A stretch of DNA of 64,000 nucleotides, from NCBI RefSeq assembly GCF_029814935.1, contig NZ_CP104582.1, positions 806,001 to 870,000 of the forward strand, in the 5' to 3' direction. A program made the translations under genes and the position numbers. The notes beneath the pieces were generated by a model that searched no databases, had not been told where the DNA came from, and saw only the letters and a list, made by a program, of their open reading frames with translations. The number at the start of each line of letters is the position of its first letter. Positions within the stretch are counted from its first letter, which is position 1. Shown piece after piece: positions 26,803-38,086 of the stretch. Source of the DNA: Pseudomonas sp. GD03919. Its GTDB lineage: Bacteria > Pseudomonadota > Gammaproteobacteria > Pseudomonadales > Pseudomonadaceae.

Positions 26803-27978
26803 ATGAACATCACCAGCTTCGTGCAACGTGCTTCACTGGTTCTTACCCTTCTGGCCGCCCCCCTGGCCCTGGCCAACCCGCAGGTGGTGCCGGCGCCGCC
26901 GCAACTGGCCGCGAAATCCTACGTGCTGATGGACGCCGCCAGCGGCAATGTCCTGGTCGAGAACAACGCTGACGAGCGCCTGCCGCCCGCCAGCCTGACC
27001 AAGCTGATGACGGCCTACATCGCGACCTTGGAAATCCGTAATGGCAAGATCGGCGAGAAGGATCTGGTCACGATCAGCGAGCACGCCTGGCGCACCGGCG
27101 GTGCTGCTTCCGGTGGTTCCACCATGTTCCTGCCAGTGAACAGTCAGGCCACGGTCGACGACTTGCTGCACGGCATCATCATTCAGTCCGGTAACGATGC
27201 CAGCATCGCCATCGCCGAATACATCGCCGGCAGCGAAGATGCCTTCGCGGACATGATGAACGCCACTGCCGAACGTCTGGGCATGAAGAACAGCCACTTC
27301 ATGAACTCTACCGGCCTGCCGCATCCTGAGCATTACTCCAGCGCCCGTGACATGGCGATTCTAGCCCGCGCGATCATCAATGAAGATGCCGAGCACTACG
27401 CGATCTACTCGCAGAAAGAGTTTCTCTGGAACAACATCAAGCAGCCCAACCGTAACCTGCTGCTGTGGCGTGACCGCACCGTCGACGGCCTGAAGACCGG
27501 CCACACCTCCGAGGCCGGCTATTGCCTGGTGGCCTCGGCGGTGCGTGATGGCGCGCGCATGATCACCTCGGTATTCGGTACCGACAGTGAGCAGGCCCGT
27601 GCAGCGGAAACCCAGAAGCTGCTGACCTATGGTTTCCGTTTCTTCGAAAGCCGCACCTTCTATCAGAAAGGTGCCGAGCTGGCTCAGGCCACTGTCTGGA
27701 AAGGCGCCACGAACCAGGTCAAGGCCGGTCTGGCCGAAGACCTGACCATGACCCTGCCGAAGGGCCAGCTGGAAAAGCTGCAGGCCAGCATGACGCTCAA
27801 CCCGCAGCTTGTTGCGCCGATCCAGCAGGGCGACGTGATCGGCAAGGTAGAAGTCAAACTGGGTGACGAGGTTGTACGCAGCACTGATCTGGTAGCCCTG
27901 CAGTCGGTAGAAGAGGGCGGGTTGCTGCGCCGTCTGTGGGACAGCATTCGCCTGTTCTTCTTCGGCCTTTTCAACTGA
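26803..27978 (+). CDS. dacC: D-alanyl-D-alanine carboxypeptidase (PBP5/6 type)
   Basis: 391-aa low-molecular-weight PBP that trims the terminal D-Ala of peptidoglycan stem peptides. It has a signal peptide ending LALANPQ, the catalytic serine motif SLTK ([12 protein letters not shown]), SGN ([11 protein letters not shown]), KTG ([11 protein letters not shown]), and a C-terminal amphipathic membrane-tethering helix ([16 protein letters not shown]). The ATG at 26803 follows a GAGAGACGG site and gives the expected signal peptide. A hairpin terminator follows directly. Confidence 0.96.
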   Translation: MNITSFVQRASLVLTLLAAPLALANPQVVPAPPQLAAKSYVLMDAASGNVLVENNADERLPPASLTKLMTAYIATLEIRNGKIGEKDLVTISEHAWRTGGAASGGSTMFLPVNSQATVDDLLHGIIIQSGNDASIAIAEYIAGSEDAFADMMNATAERLGMKNSHFMNSTGLPHPEHYSSARDMAILARAIINEDAEHYAIYSQKEFLWNNIKQPNRNLLLWRDRTVDGLKTGHTSEAGYCLVASAVRDGARMITSVFGTDSEQARAAETQKLLTYGFRFFESRTFYQKGAELAQATVWKGATNQVKAGLAEDLTMTLPKGQLEKLQASMTLNPQLVAPIQQGDVIGKVEVKLGDEVVRSTDLVALQSVEEGGLLRRLWDSIRLFFFGLFN

Positions 27979-27985
27979 CAAGCCT

Positions 27986-28014
27986 GGCCGCTCCTGATGG
28001 AGCGGCCCTTTTCT
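27986..28014 (+). terminator. Terminator after dacC
   Basis: Perfect 9-bp stem GGCCGCTCC/GGAGCGGCC with a TGAT loop followed by CTTTTCT, eight bases past the dacC stop. Confidence 0.85.
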
Positions 28015-28040
28015 GGACGGGCCGCGAGCCCGCTGACGCC

Positions 28041-28319
28041 ATGACCGATAACGACGTTCAAGCCCCTAAAATCGAATTTCCCTGCGAGCGTTACCCGATC
28101 AAGGTAATCGGCATTGCGGGTGAGGGTTTCTCCGATCTGGTGATCGAGGTGATCCAGCGCCATGCGCCGGATCTGGATGCCTCCACGCTGGTGCTGCGCG
28201 ACAGCCGTAACGGCAACTTCCTCTCCGTGCAGGTGCTGATCACCGCCACCAGCGTCGAGCAGTTGCAGGCGATTCATGTCGACCTGCGTGCCACCGGCCG
28301 CGTGCACATGGTGCTGTGA
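28041..28319 (+). CDS. ybeD: YbeD/DUF493 family protein
   Basis: 92-aa small cytoplasmic protein with an ACT-like alpha/beta fold ([20 protein letters not shown], then [21 protein letters not shown]). The family sits between dacA/dacC and lipB in many proteobacteria, as here. Its function is unknown; a link with lipoate attachment has been suggested from gene order alone. ATG 28041 matches homologue starts. Its stop lies eight bases before lipB, and the reading frames nearly abut. Confidence 0.88.
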   Translation: MTDNDVQAPKIEFPCERYPIKVIGIAGEGFSDLVIEVIQRHAPDLDASTLVLRDSRNGNFLSVQVLITATSVEQLQAIHVDLRATGRVHMVL

Positions 28320-28324
28320 TCCTC

Positions 28325-28942
28325 ATGCCCGAACTCGTCGTTCGTCACCTCGGGCTGGTCGACTATCAGCCGACGCTGGAGGCCATGCGCCAGTTGACCC
28401 GTGAGCGCGATGAGTGGACGCCGGATGAAATCTGGCTGCTGCAGCACCCCCGGGTCTTCACTCAGGGTCAGGCCGGCAAGGCCGAGCATGTGCTGGCAGC
28501 GGGCGATATTCCGGTGGTGCAGGTCGAGCGCGGCGGCCAGGTGACCTATCACGGCCCTGGCCAACTGGTGGCCTACCTGATGCTCGATCTGCGCCGCCTC
28601 GACCTTGGGGTGCGTGAACTGGTCACGACCATGGAGCAAAGCCTGGTCGATCTGCTGGCCGGCTACGGTATCGAGGCTGCGCCGAAGGCCGATGCGCCGG
28701 GCGTGTATGTGGCCGGCGACAAGATCGCCTCACTGGGCCTGCGCGTCAGTCGTGGTTGCTCCTTCCACGGCCTGGCGCTGAACGTCGACATGGACATGTC
28801 GCCCTTCCTGCGCATCAATCCGTGCGGCTACGCGGGGCTGAAGATGGTGCAGATGCGTGATCTGCTGCCAGCGCCGCCGGCATTCGACGAAGTGGCGCAA
28901 CGCCTGGAGCAGGTGCTGCGTGGCCGTCTGGGTTACGCGTAG
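28325..28942 (+). CDS. lipB: Lipoyl(octanoyl) transferase
   Basis: 205-aa enzyme that moves octanoate from acyl-carrier protein to the lipoyl domains of 2-oxoacid dehydrogenases. The [18 protein letters not shown] motif, the catalytic Lys in [15 protein letters not shown] and the catalytic Cys in [13 protein letters not shown] are all present. It is convergent with lipA, the next enzyme of the pathway, and they are separated by a shared terminator. Confidence 0.97.
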   Translation: MPELVVRHLGLVDYQPTLEAMRQLTRERDEWTPDEIWLLQHPRVFTQGQAGKAEHVLAAGDIPVVQVERGGQVTYHGPGQLVAYLMLDLRRLDLGVRELVTTMEQSLVDLLAGYGIEAAPKADAPGVYVAGDKIASLGLRVSRGCSFHGLALNVDMDMSPFLRINPCGYAGLKMVQMRDLLPAPPAFDEVAQRLEQVLRGRLGYA

Positions 28943-28959
28943 GTTAATGCGAGATAACG

Positions 28960-29020
28960 TGTAGGTGCGGCGCCTCGCCGCCAACCGTAGAACGCTTCGC
29001 CCTGGGGCGGGGTTCCTGCA
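28960..29020. repeat. REP-like GC palindrome (GTAGGTGCGGCGCC type)
   Basis: Short GC-rich palindromes (GGCGCCTCGCCG, CGCCCTGGGGCG) beginning with GTAGG, in the 160-base gap between the convergent lipB and lipA. It belongs to the GTAGGAGC-type repeats also seen near 31870 and 57317. Confidence 0.55.
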
Positions 29021-29056
29021 CAGGCGCGTGGCCACGCATACATACTGACAGCAACG

Positions 29057-29084
29057 AAAAAGGGACGCCGAGGCGTCCCTTTGG
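29057..29084. terminator. Bidirectional terminator between lipB and lipA
   Basis: Stem AAAGGGACG/CGTCCCTTT around CCGAGG, with A-run on the left and T-rich right flank, placed between two convergent genes. Confidence 0.85.
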
Positions 29085-29102
29085 TTTCCCTGAGGATCTG
29101 TC

Positions 29103-30155
29103 TCAGTTCAGATTCAGCGCCGGAATCAGGCTGGCATTGACTTCCTGACCCGGCACCGGAACCGGGGCGGCAAGCCCCAGGTTGTTCTTTTCGAACACGC
29201 GGTCAGCGCGGTAGCTGGAACGTACCAGCGGGCCGGCGGCGACTTCCATAAAGCCTTTCTCCAGGCCGATATCGCGCAGGCGATTGAACTCTTCCGGGCT
29301 GACCCAGCGCTGCACCTTGAGGTGGTTGCGCGTCGGTTGCAGGTACTGGCCGAGGGTGAGGATGTCCACGCCGATGGCGCGCAGGTCATCCATGGTTTCG
29401 AGAATTTCCTCGTCGGTTTCACCCAGGCCGAGCATCAGGCTGGTCTTGGTCAGTACGTCCGGCCGGTGCTTCTTGGCGTGCTCGAGCACCTTTAGGGTCT
29501 TCTCGTAGCCGGCGCGCGGATCGCGAACCACATGTGTAAGACGTTTGACTGTCTCGACGTTCTGCGCGAAGACTTCCAGGCCGGAGTCGACGACGCGCTC
29601 GATGGCCTGGTGATCACCGTCGAAATCCGGGGTCAGGGCCTCGACCACCACCTGCGGGGTATTTGCCTTGATGGCGCGCACGCAGGCGGCGTAGTGGCTG
29701 GCGCCGCCATCCTCCAGATCGTCACGGTCCACCGAGGTCAGCACGATGTAACGCAGGGCCATCAGCTCCACCGACTTGGCGGTGTTCTGCGGCTCTTCCA
29801 GATCCAGCCAGCCATTGGGGTTGCCGGTGTCCACGGCGCAGAAACGGCAGGCGCGGGTACACACCGAGCCCATCAGCATGATGGTGGCCGTGCCGTTGGA
29901 CCAGCACTCACCCATGTTCGGGCAGTGTGACTCCTGGCAGACGGTGCTCAGGCGGTGTTCGCCAACGTTGCGTTTGACGGCCTCGAAACGGCTACCGCCA
30001 GGTGCCTTGACCCGCAGCCACTTGGGCTTGGGCTCGAACACCTGAGGTTCGGCCGAGGCGCGACGCTTCTGGCCATCCTTGATGGCGGTGATGCCTTGGG
30101 CGGTGCGAAATTTTTCGCCGCTGGCGACGGATTTGGGCGGGGAGGTGTCGGACAT
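29103..30155 (-). CDS. lipA: Lipoyl synthase
   Basis: 350-aa radical-SAM enzyme that inserts two sulfur atoms into protein-bound octanoate. The auxiliary cluster motif [12 protein letters not shown] and the radical-[11 protein letters not shown] are both present. The long N-terminal region ([19 protein letters not shown]) is usual for Pseudomonas LipA. It works directly after LipB, encoded convergently next door. Confidence 0.98.
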   Translation of the reverse strand: MSDTSPPKSVASGEKFRTAQGITAIKDGQKRRASAEPQVFEPKPKWLRVKAPGGSRFEAVKRNVGEHRLSTVCQESHCPNMGECWSNGTATIMLMGSVCTRACRFCAVDTGNPNGWLDLEEPQNTAKSVELMALRYIVLTSVDRDDLEDGGASHYAACVRAIKANTPQVVVEALTPDFDGDHQAIERVVDSGLEVFAQNVETVKRLTHVVRDPRAGYEKTLKVLEHAKKHRPDVLTKTSLMLGLGETDEEILETMDDLRAIGVDILTLGQYLQPTRNHLKVQRWVSPEEFNRLRDIGLEKGFMEVAAGPLVRSSYRADRVFEKNNLGLAAPVPVPGQEVNASLIPALNLN

Positions 30156-30294
30156 CGGGAATCAGGGCTCCGCTAGAGGCTCCGTGGGCAGGTGGCTTGT
30201 GGCCGCCGGCCAGTCTATCACAGAAGGCTCATGGGCACGCTGAGACCGCCTGTCGGCCAAGGGGCGACGAGGCAGCGTTCAGCGAGGCCCAGAC

Positions 30295-31551
30295 TTAGCG
30301 TGCGCGCAGCTGTTGCAGCAGCTCGGTATTGGGGTAGCCATCGGCAGGCCAGTTCAATTGCAGCTGCAGGGCGCGGATGGCCTTGCGCGTGTTGGCGCCG
30401 ATGATGCCGTCGGCCGGGCCCGGGTCGAAACCGGCTTGGGCCAGCAGCTCCTGCAGCTCGACGCGCTCGCTGCGACCGAGCTGGCGTTCGCCGCGTGGCC
30501 ACTGGCCCTGCACTTCGCTGGGGCGCACCAGGTTGTCGGCGAGCAGGCCGATGGCCAGCGCGTATGAGGTGGAGTTGTTGTACTTGAGGATGCTGCGGAA
30601 ATTGTCCAGCAGCAGGAAGGCCGGGCCTTTGTGTCCGGCCGGTAGCTGCAGGCTGGCGCGCGCGCTGGCGGCGGCGCCGGTCGGTGCCAGCGGGCGCACG
30701 CCGAGTTCGGCCCACTCGGTCAGGCTGCGACGCTGGTCCGGGTCAGCCAGGGCGTAGTCGAAGTCGCTCGGCAGGCGCACCTCGAATCCCCAGGGCTGGC
30801 CGCGCTGCCATCCTGACGCTTGCAGGTAATGAGCCGCTGAAGCCAGGGCATCGGCCGAGGAGTTCCACAGGTCGCGCTTGCCGTCGCCGTCGAAATCCAC
30901 CGCATGCTGGTTGTAGGTGGTGGGCATGAACTGGGTCTGCCCCATGGCGCCGGCCCAGGAGCCGATCATGCGTTCGCTGGGCACATCGCCGTTCTGCAGA
31001 ATCTGCAGGGCAGCCAGCAACTGCGCACGCCAGAAGCCCTGGCGACGACCGTCGTAGGCCAGGGTGGCGAGAGAGCGGATAACGCTGTGGCTGCCGATAT
31101 TGTTGCCGAAGTTGCTCTCCAGACCCCAGATGGCCACCAGGATCGGGGCCTCGACGCCGTACTGCTGCTCGATGCGTTGCAGCACCAGGCTGTGCTGCGC
31201 CAACAGCACTCGGCCACGACCGATGCGGCTGGAGGACACGGCGCCGTCGAGGTATTCCCACACCGGGCGGGTGAATTCGGGCTGGCTGCTGTCGGCCTTG
31301 AGCACCGCCGGGTCAGGGGTGACGCCGGCGAATATGCGATCGAACAGCGCGGCGTCAATGCCGGCGGCAAGCGCTTCGTCACGCAATGCCTGGCGCCAGT
31401 CGGCGAAGCTGGTCAGTGCATCTGCAGGTGCAGCCTGCGCCGTGGCCGGCGTGTTGGCTGTGGGCAGGTTTTCCGCTGGGGCCTGGGCGCAGGCCGCCAG
31501 CAGCAGGAGAGGAAGCAGGGCCAGGGCGCGACGAGGAAACTGGTGTGGCAT
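30295..31551 (-). CDS. Lytic murein transglycosylase lipoprotein with peptidoglycan-binding domain
   Basis: 418-aa SLT_2-family enzyme. A lipobox (LLLLAAC, Cys21) anchors it. The catalytic Glu lies in AIWGLESNFGNNIG, with GSWAGAMGQTQFMPTTYNQHAVDFDGDG following. The C-terminal 60 residues form a PG_binding_1 domain (RVELQELLAQAGFDPGPADGIIGANTRKAIRALQ). This architecture matches SltB3-type enzymes of P. aeruginosa and is distinct from the MltB at 24683. It is a separate unit between lipA and arfA. Confidence 0.92.
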   Translation of the reverse strand: MPHQFPRRALALLPLLLLAACAQAPAENLPTANTPATAQAAPADALTSFADWRQALRDEALAAGIDAALFDRIFAGVTPDPAVLKADSSQPEFTRPVWEYLDGAVSSSRIGRGRVLLAQHSLVLQRIEQQYGVEAPILVAIWGLESNFGNNIGSHSVIRSLATLAYDGRRQGFWRAQLLAALQILQNGDVPSERMIGSWAGAMGQTQFMPTTYNQHAVDFDGDGKRDLWNSSADALASAAHYLQASGWQRGQPWGFEVRLPSDFDYALADPDQRRSLTEWAELGVRPLAPTGAAASARASLQLPAGHKGPAFLLLDNFRSILKYNNSTSYALAIGLLADNLVRPSEVQGQWPRGERQLGRSERVELQELLAQAGFDPGPADGIIGANTRKAIRALQLQLNWPADGYPNTELLQQLRAR

Positions 31552-31587
31552 TTCTATCTCAGGGCGTTTAAGCAGGTGTCTACCTTA

Positions 31588-31779
31588 TCACGCTCGGGCT
31601 GGAATCTGGGCGATCAGCGCAGTGAGCAAGCCCATAAAGCAAGAAGCCTCCCAATTGTGGGAGGCTTCGCGGCGGTAGCTGCCTTTGCCTTTCTGTGGTC
31701 GTTCCTGGCGGGAGCGAAACAGTGGCTGGGCGACGATGGATTTGGCCTTGTTCGGCCGTTTGCCGGTTTTCTTGCTCAT
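31588..31779 (-). CDS. arfA: Alternative ribosome-rescue factor ArfA
   Basis: 63-aa small basic protein: MSKKTGKRPNKAKSIVAQPL, then LFRSRQERPQKGKGSYRRE and NWEAS, the conserved ArfA core. ArfA recruits release factor RF2 to ribosomes stalled on mRNAs lacking a stop codon and backs up tmRNA. The last 16 or so codons lie beyond the active core, and the end of the core is encoded by a perfect hairpin (see separate entry), the known arrangement by which arfA mRNA is cut or terminated before its stop. It stands alone between a transglycosylase and a repeat-rich gap. Confidence 0.88.
   Translation of the reverse strand: MSKKTGKRPNKAKSIVAQPLFRSRQERPQKGKGSYRREASHNWEASCFMGLLTALIAQIPARA
31643..31668 (-). 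terminator. Hairpin inside the arfA coding sequence
   Basis: Perfect 10-bp arms GAAGCCTCCC and GGGAGGCTTC with a 6-nt loop, within codons for EASHNWEAS. On the minus strand it is followed by TTCTTGCTTTAT. Termination or RNase III cleavage here yields a stop-less mRNA. Confidence 0.75.
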
Positions 31780-31869
31780 AGGGGTTCCTCGCTAGAGCCT
31801 GCTTCCAGCGCAGGCGCGCGGACTATGCGCCGCTGTACGGAAAATGTCCAGATTGCGGTCTGAATGGGG

Positions 31870-31943
31870 CGTAGGAGCGAGCTCTGCTCGCGAAGCCTTT
31901 CAACGCGCAGGGTGGGCCGGGCGGCGCTCCGCTTTAGCCCACC
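31870..31943. repeat. Two REP-like units upstream of the MITE
   Basis: GTAGGAGCGAGCTCTGCTCG (from 31870) is followed by a copy of the GGGTGGGC...TTTAGCCCAC repeat (31908-31943) that is nearly identical to 9365-9400. The whole gap 31780-32144 holds only repeats and the 140-bp element; no gene is visible. Confidence 0.75.
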
Positions 31944-31965
31944 AACGCTGGTGGACGCGGGCTAA

Positions 31966-32105
31966 CAGGCCGTTGAAAAACTACCTACGTTGCCATTGCT
32001 GCGTTAAAAACAGCCTCAAAATGCTCATTTACAGCACGTAAACTGCGCTTTTTCGGCTGTTTTTGCCTTGCACTGGCTGCCTCGCCTACGTTTTTCAACG
32101 GCCTG
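31966..32105. mobile_element. 140-bp MITE-like element with 16-bp inverted repeats
   Basis: Perfect terminal inverted repeats CAGGCCGTTGAAAAAC (31966-31981) and its complement (32090-32105) are flanked by direct CTAA copies (31962-31965 and 32106-32109). Inside is a second inverted pair AAAAACAGCC/GGCTGTTTTT (32006-32015, 32055-32064), so the whole unit can fold into one long hairpin. It has no coding capacity. Removing it with one CTAA restores a continuous GGGCTAAAGCCNACCCTACG repeat, which shows insertion into a REP-like sequence. A 5-bp duplication (GCTAA) is also possible. Confidence 0.8.
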
Positions 32106-32144
32106 CTAAAGCCAACCCTACGAGAAAGGAAGAGGCAGCAACAC

Positions 32145-33173
32145 TTACAGGCGCAGGCGTTGTCCGGCTAATTGCAGGGTCAGCATGGCCAGTTCGCTCC
32201 AGGGATCACCGGGTGCCTGGCCCTTTATCTGCGCGTCGATCAGTTGCGCCTGCTGCAACAGCTGGCCCCAACGCTTGCTGCTGTGACGCTGCAGCGCCTT
32301 GGAAACCAGTGGCCGACGCTTGTCCCACACCGGCGGACGCGCGCTGGAGAAGGCCTTGTCCAGGGGTATGCCCTGGCTTTGCTGGTAGGCGATGCCGGCC
32401 AGCAGGCGAATTTCGCGTGCCAGCGCCCAGAGGATTACCGGGGTTTCCACACCCTCGCCGCGCAGGCCTTCGAGCACGCGCAGGGCATGGCTGGCATCGC
32501 CAGTCAGGGCGCAATCGATCAGGCCGAACACATCGAAGCGGGCGCTGTCGGCCACGGCGGCCTGCACGGTTTCGGCGTCCACCTGATTGCCTTCGGCAAG
32601 CAGCTTGAGCTTTTCCACTTCCTGGGCGGCGGCCAGCAGGTTGCCTTCTACTCGCGCGGCGATCATGTCCACGGCATCGGCGCTGGCGCTCAGGCCGGCC
32701 TGAGCGAGGCGCTGGCGAATCCACTGCGGCAACTGGTTGGCGTCCACCGGCCAGATCTGGATGAACTGGCAAGCCTGACCGTCGATCAGCGCCTTGGCCC
32801 ATTTGGATTTCTGCGTGCTGCCGTCGAGCTTGGGCAGGCTCAGCAGCAGGACGGTATCTTCAGGCGGCCGTGCCAGGTATTCCAGCAGTGCTGCGGCGCC
32901 TTTATCCCCCGGTTTGCCGGAGGGTAGGCGCAGTTCCAGCAGGCGCTTCTCGGCGAACAGCGAGAGGCTGGCGCCGGCCTGCAGCAGGTTGCCCCAGTCG
33001 AAGTTGGCTTCAGCATTGAACACCTGGCGCTCGCCGAAGCCATGCTGGCGGCAGGCGTTGCGGATGGCATCGGCGGCTTCCTGGCAGAGCAGCGGTTCGT
33101 CACCGCTGATCGCATAGACAGGTGCAAGCGGGCCTTGCAGGTGTTTGCCGAGCTGGGCGGGGGCGAGCTTCAT
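32145..33173 (-). CDS. holA: DNA polymerase III delta subunit
   Basis: 342-aa clamp-loader subunit that opens the beta sliding clamp. The N-terminal region MKLAPAQLGKHLQGPLAPVY, then ISGDEPLLCQEAADAIR is typical. The middle and C-terminal helical domains (ALTGDASHALRVLEGLRGEG, then ILWALAREIRLL) match HolA. It lies downstream of lptE in the leuS-lptE-holA operon. Confidence 0.96.
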   Translation of the reverse strand: MKLAPAQLGKHLQGPLAPVYAISGDEPLLCQEAADAIRNACRQHGFGERQVFNAEANFDWGNLLQAGASLSLFAEKRLLELRLPSGKPGDKGAAALLEYLARPPEDTVLLLSLPKLDGSTQKSKWAKALIDGQACQFIQIWPVDANQLPQWIRQRLAQAGLSASADAVDMIAARVEGNLLAAAQEVEKLKLLAEGNQVDAETVQAAVADSARFDVFGLIDCALTGDASHALRVLEGLRGEGVETPVILWALAREIRLLAGIAYQQSQGIPLDKAFSSARPPVWDKRRPLVSKALQRHSSKRWGQLLQQAQLIDAQIKGQAPGDPWSELAMLTLQLAGQRLRL

Positions 33174-33227
33174 CGAGGTGATGTCATGAGGCGAGTGGGC
33201 AGGGCCGCTGATGCGGCCCCTGCGCCT

Positions 33228-33839
33228 TTAGCGCGACGGCAGTTCGATCGGCGACTGCTGCGGTGCGACCTGGCTCTCACGAGCGCGGCGAGCCGCTTCC
33301 AGCGCTTCGGCTTCTGCCTTGGCACGGGCTTCGGCAGTCTGCTGCAGCTGGTCGAGCTGGGCCGGGGTGATCTGCTGCAGGTTCTGCGTGAGCTGCTGGA
33401 TCAGCTCGCGACGCATCTCGCTGCGCAGTTGCGCGGCTTCCTGATCCGAACCGGCCAGGTTGTTGTCATCCTGCTGGTAGTAGTTCTGCACTTCCACCTT
33501 GTTGCCGGTCAGCAGCAGGTTCTGCGTGCCACGGATCTCATACTCCAGGGCCATGGTCAGCTCGTACTCGGCGGTACGTGCACCGCTGCTGTAGCTGGCG
33601 CTGCGGCGATTCTCGCTTTCGCGGGTGATGACCAGCTTGTAGGGCGCGCCGGCATAAACGCGAACGTCGTTTCTCTCCAGCACTTCGCGTACCTGCTGCA
33701 CGGTATCACCGTAGGCATCACGCGCACTGACATCGAGCTCCTGGAGGGCGAACTGCACATCGCCGGTGCCGCGCAGCTGGAAGCCGCAGGCGCTGAGCAG
33801 ACCGGCCAGGCCGATGATCAGTAGATTCCGTTTCATCAT
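33228..33839 (-). CDS. lptE: LPS-assembly lipoprotein LptE
   Basis: About 203-aa outer-membrane lipoprotein that plugs the LptD barrel and helps deliver LPS to the cell surface. Lipobox LAGLLSAC, then [10 protein letters not shown], the LptE hallmark. The C-terminal third is Gln/Ala/Glu-rich and helical. Several in-frame ATGs exist; 33839 (MMKRNLL) is used, though 33836 and 33845 are close. It lies between leuS (54 bases) and holA (54 bases). Confidence 0.94.
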   Translation of the reverse strand: MMKRNLLIIGLAGLLSACGFQLRGTGDVQFALQELDVSARDAYGDTVQQVREVLERNDVRVYAGAPYKLVITRESENRRSASYSSGARTAEYELTMALEYEIRGTQNLLLTGNKVEVQNYYQQDDNNLAGSDQEAAQLRSEMRRELIQQLTQNLQQITPAQLDQLQQTAEARAKAEAEALEAARRARESQVAPQQSPIELPSR

Positions 33840-33893
33840 TCTCATATCCCCTTGGCGGATCGCGGCGCCACGTCGTGGTGGCGCCGAGCTTAA

Positions 33894-36635
<2,742 letters not shown>

Positions 36636-36683
36636 CTAAGCTTTAGTCATGGCCCGCACATGTCGGCTATCGCGAGGTGTCAA

Positions 36684-37112
36684 ATGGCTGTTGTACGACA
36701 AGCGGAGAGGGGAGATGGCCTCTATGGGCGATTGCTGCAGCGCCTTGCGCTGGCGTTGGAAGAGGCCGATACCGCCAGTCGCCTGCATGCCGAACCCCTT
36801 CGCGAACTGGAGCTCGATGGGCTTAGCCCGGCGGAGCTGGAGCTGATCCGTGCCTATCTCAACCGTGACCTGCATTGGCTGCGCGGCTGGCACGCTGCAG
36901 CTGAAGAGCTGGCGTTGATTCAGCGTCAGCCATTGCGCAGCGGCAAGGCGGCAGGCAGCAAGCCGATGGGCAGGCCCAAACCCCTGATGAAGCGTCGCCA
37001 GGCGCTCTGTTGCGCGTTGTGTGGTACGTCGGTGAGCTGGCATCGCGGGCAGGATGTGCAGGCGTGCCAGGCCTGTGGTTCAAAGCTGTTTCGCAGCGGC
37101 AATACCCGTTAG
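36684..37112 (+). CDS. Zinc-ribbon protein (YbeL/DUF1451-like)
   Basis: 142-aa protein with a helical N-terminal half and a C-terminal CxxC...CxxC zinc ribbon (ALCCALCGTSVSWHRGQ, then CQACGSKLFRSG). It lies divergently upstream of leuS, as ybeL does in enterics. The ATG at 36684 follows a GAGG site by six bases. No function is established for the group. A much longer open frame running in from the left on this strand is an artefact of the opposite leuS codon pattern. Confidence 0.8.
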   Translation: MAVVRQAERGDGLYGRLLQRLALALEEADTASRLHAEPLRELELDGLSPAELELIRAYLNRDLHWLRGWHAAAEELALIQRQPLRSGKAAGSKPMGRPKPLMKRRQALCCALCGTSVSWHRGQDVQACQACGSKLFRSGNTR

Positions 37113-37136
37113 GATCAGGCGCCCCGGAGGTGCCTG

Positions 37137-37907
37137 ATGCCGATTCGCTACATTCTCAAACAACTGCTGATGCCGCCCGGCATCCTGCTTCTGCTGATGT
37201 TGCTGGGTTGGTGGCTGCGTCGTCGTTTTCCCAGCTTGGCTATGGCCTGTTTGCTGATGGGGTTCGGTGGGCTGTGGCTGATGAGTTTGCCAGCGGTGAT
37301 GCAATGGAGTGCTGGCCTGCTCGAACGTGAGCCTGCGCTTGAAGAGGCGCAGTGGGCGACGCTGGCGCAGCGTGCCGATGGCATCGTGATTCTTGGCGCC
37401 GGACGTGAGCAGAACGATCCAGGCTGGGGCGCAACCGATCAGCCTGGGCTGATGGCCCTGGAGCGCCTGCGCTATGCCGCGCGCCTGGCGCGTGCATCCG
37501 GCCTGCCAATGGCGGCCAGCGGTGGCCTGCATTACGGCCAGCCGCCCAGCGAGGCGGCACTGATGGCTGATGCCATGCAGCGCGATTACGGCCTGGAGAT
37601 TCGCTGGCTGGAAGAGCGCAGCCGCACCACCTGGGAGAATGCCGCGTTCAGCGCCGAGCTGCTGCAGCCGCAGGGCGTGCGGCGGGTGGTGCTGGTCACC
37701 CAGGCCTGGCATATGCCGCGTGCGCGCTGGTGTTTCGAGCAGGCCGGTTTCGAGGTGATCACCGCGCCGATGGGTTACCTCAGCGCCGGTTATGAACGCC
37801 CGCTGGGCGGCTGGCTGCCGGAGTCGCGGGTGATCTGGCAGAGCAGTCTGTTGCTCAACGAAGCCATCGGGCTGCTGGCGTATCCCATCGTCCACGGCAA
37901 GCAGTAG
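37137..37907 (+). CDS. YdcF/ElyC-family DUF218 protein
   Basis: 256-aa envelope protein with two N-terminal membrane segments (about residues 7-25 and 32-53) and a DUF218 domain: ADGIVILGAGRE, SGLPMAASGGLHYG and the family motif ERSRTTWENAAFSAELL. E. coli ElyC and SanA of this family affect envelope integrity and lipid-carrier metabolism. The ATG has a GGAGG site six bases upstream. Confidence 0.88.
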   Translation: MPIRYILKQLLMPPGILLLLMLLGWWLRRRFPSLAMACLLMGFGGLWLMSLPAVMQWSAGLLEREPALEEAQWATLAQRADGIVILGAGREQNDPGWGATDQPGLMALERLRYAARLARASGLPMAASGGLHYGQPPSEAALMADAMQRDYGLEIRWLEERSRTTWENAAFSAELLQPQGVRRVVLVTQAWHMPRARWCFEQAGFEVITAPMGYLSAGYERPLGGWLPESRVIWQSSLLLNEAIGLLAYPIVHGKQ

Positions 37908-38009
37908 GGCGTACTCGCCGCAGGCATTACGCCTGCGGATTCTGCGTTGTGAGAGCTGGCGGGCTGCTCGCTGCGCTCGCGAAACCGCCCTATAAATCCT
38001 GGCCAGCCC

Positions 38010-38068
38010 GTAGCCCGGATGCAATCCGGGGCGTCGTGACGGCCTCCCGGATTTCATCTGCGGGCTAC
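38010..38068. repeat. REP-like inverted pair (CCCGGATGCAATCCGGG family)
   Basis: One arm GTAGCCCGGATGCAATCCGG at 38010-38029 and a diverged, opposing arm at 38046-38068 ending GCGGGCTAC, between the ydcF-like gene and lnt. Confidence 0.75.
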
Positions 38069-38086
38069 GTTCGCTTACCGCTGCGT

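Noticed and set aside
33199..33222. GC-rich stem between lptE and holA as a terminator
   Set aside because: It lacks a T-run and lies inside a conserved operon, so termination is unlikely.
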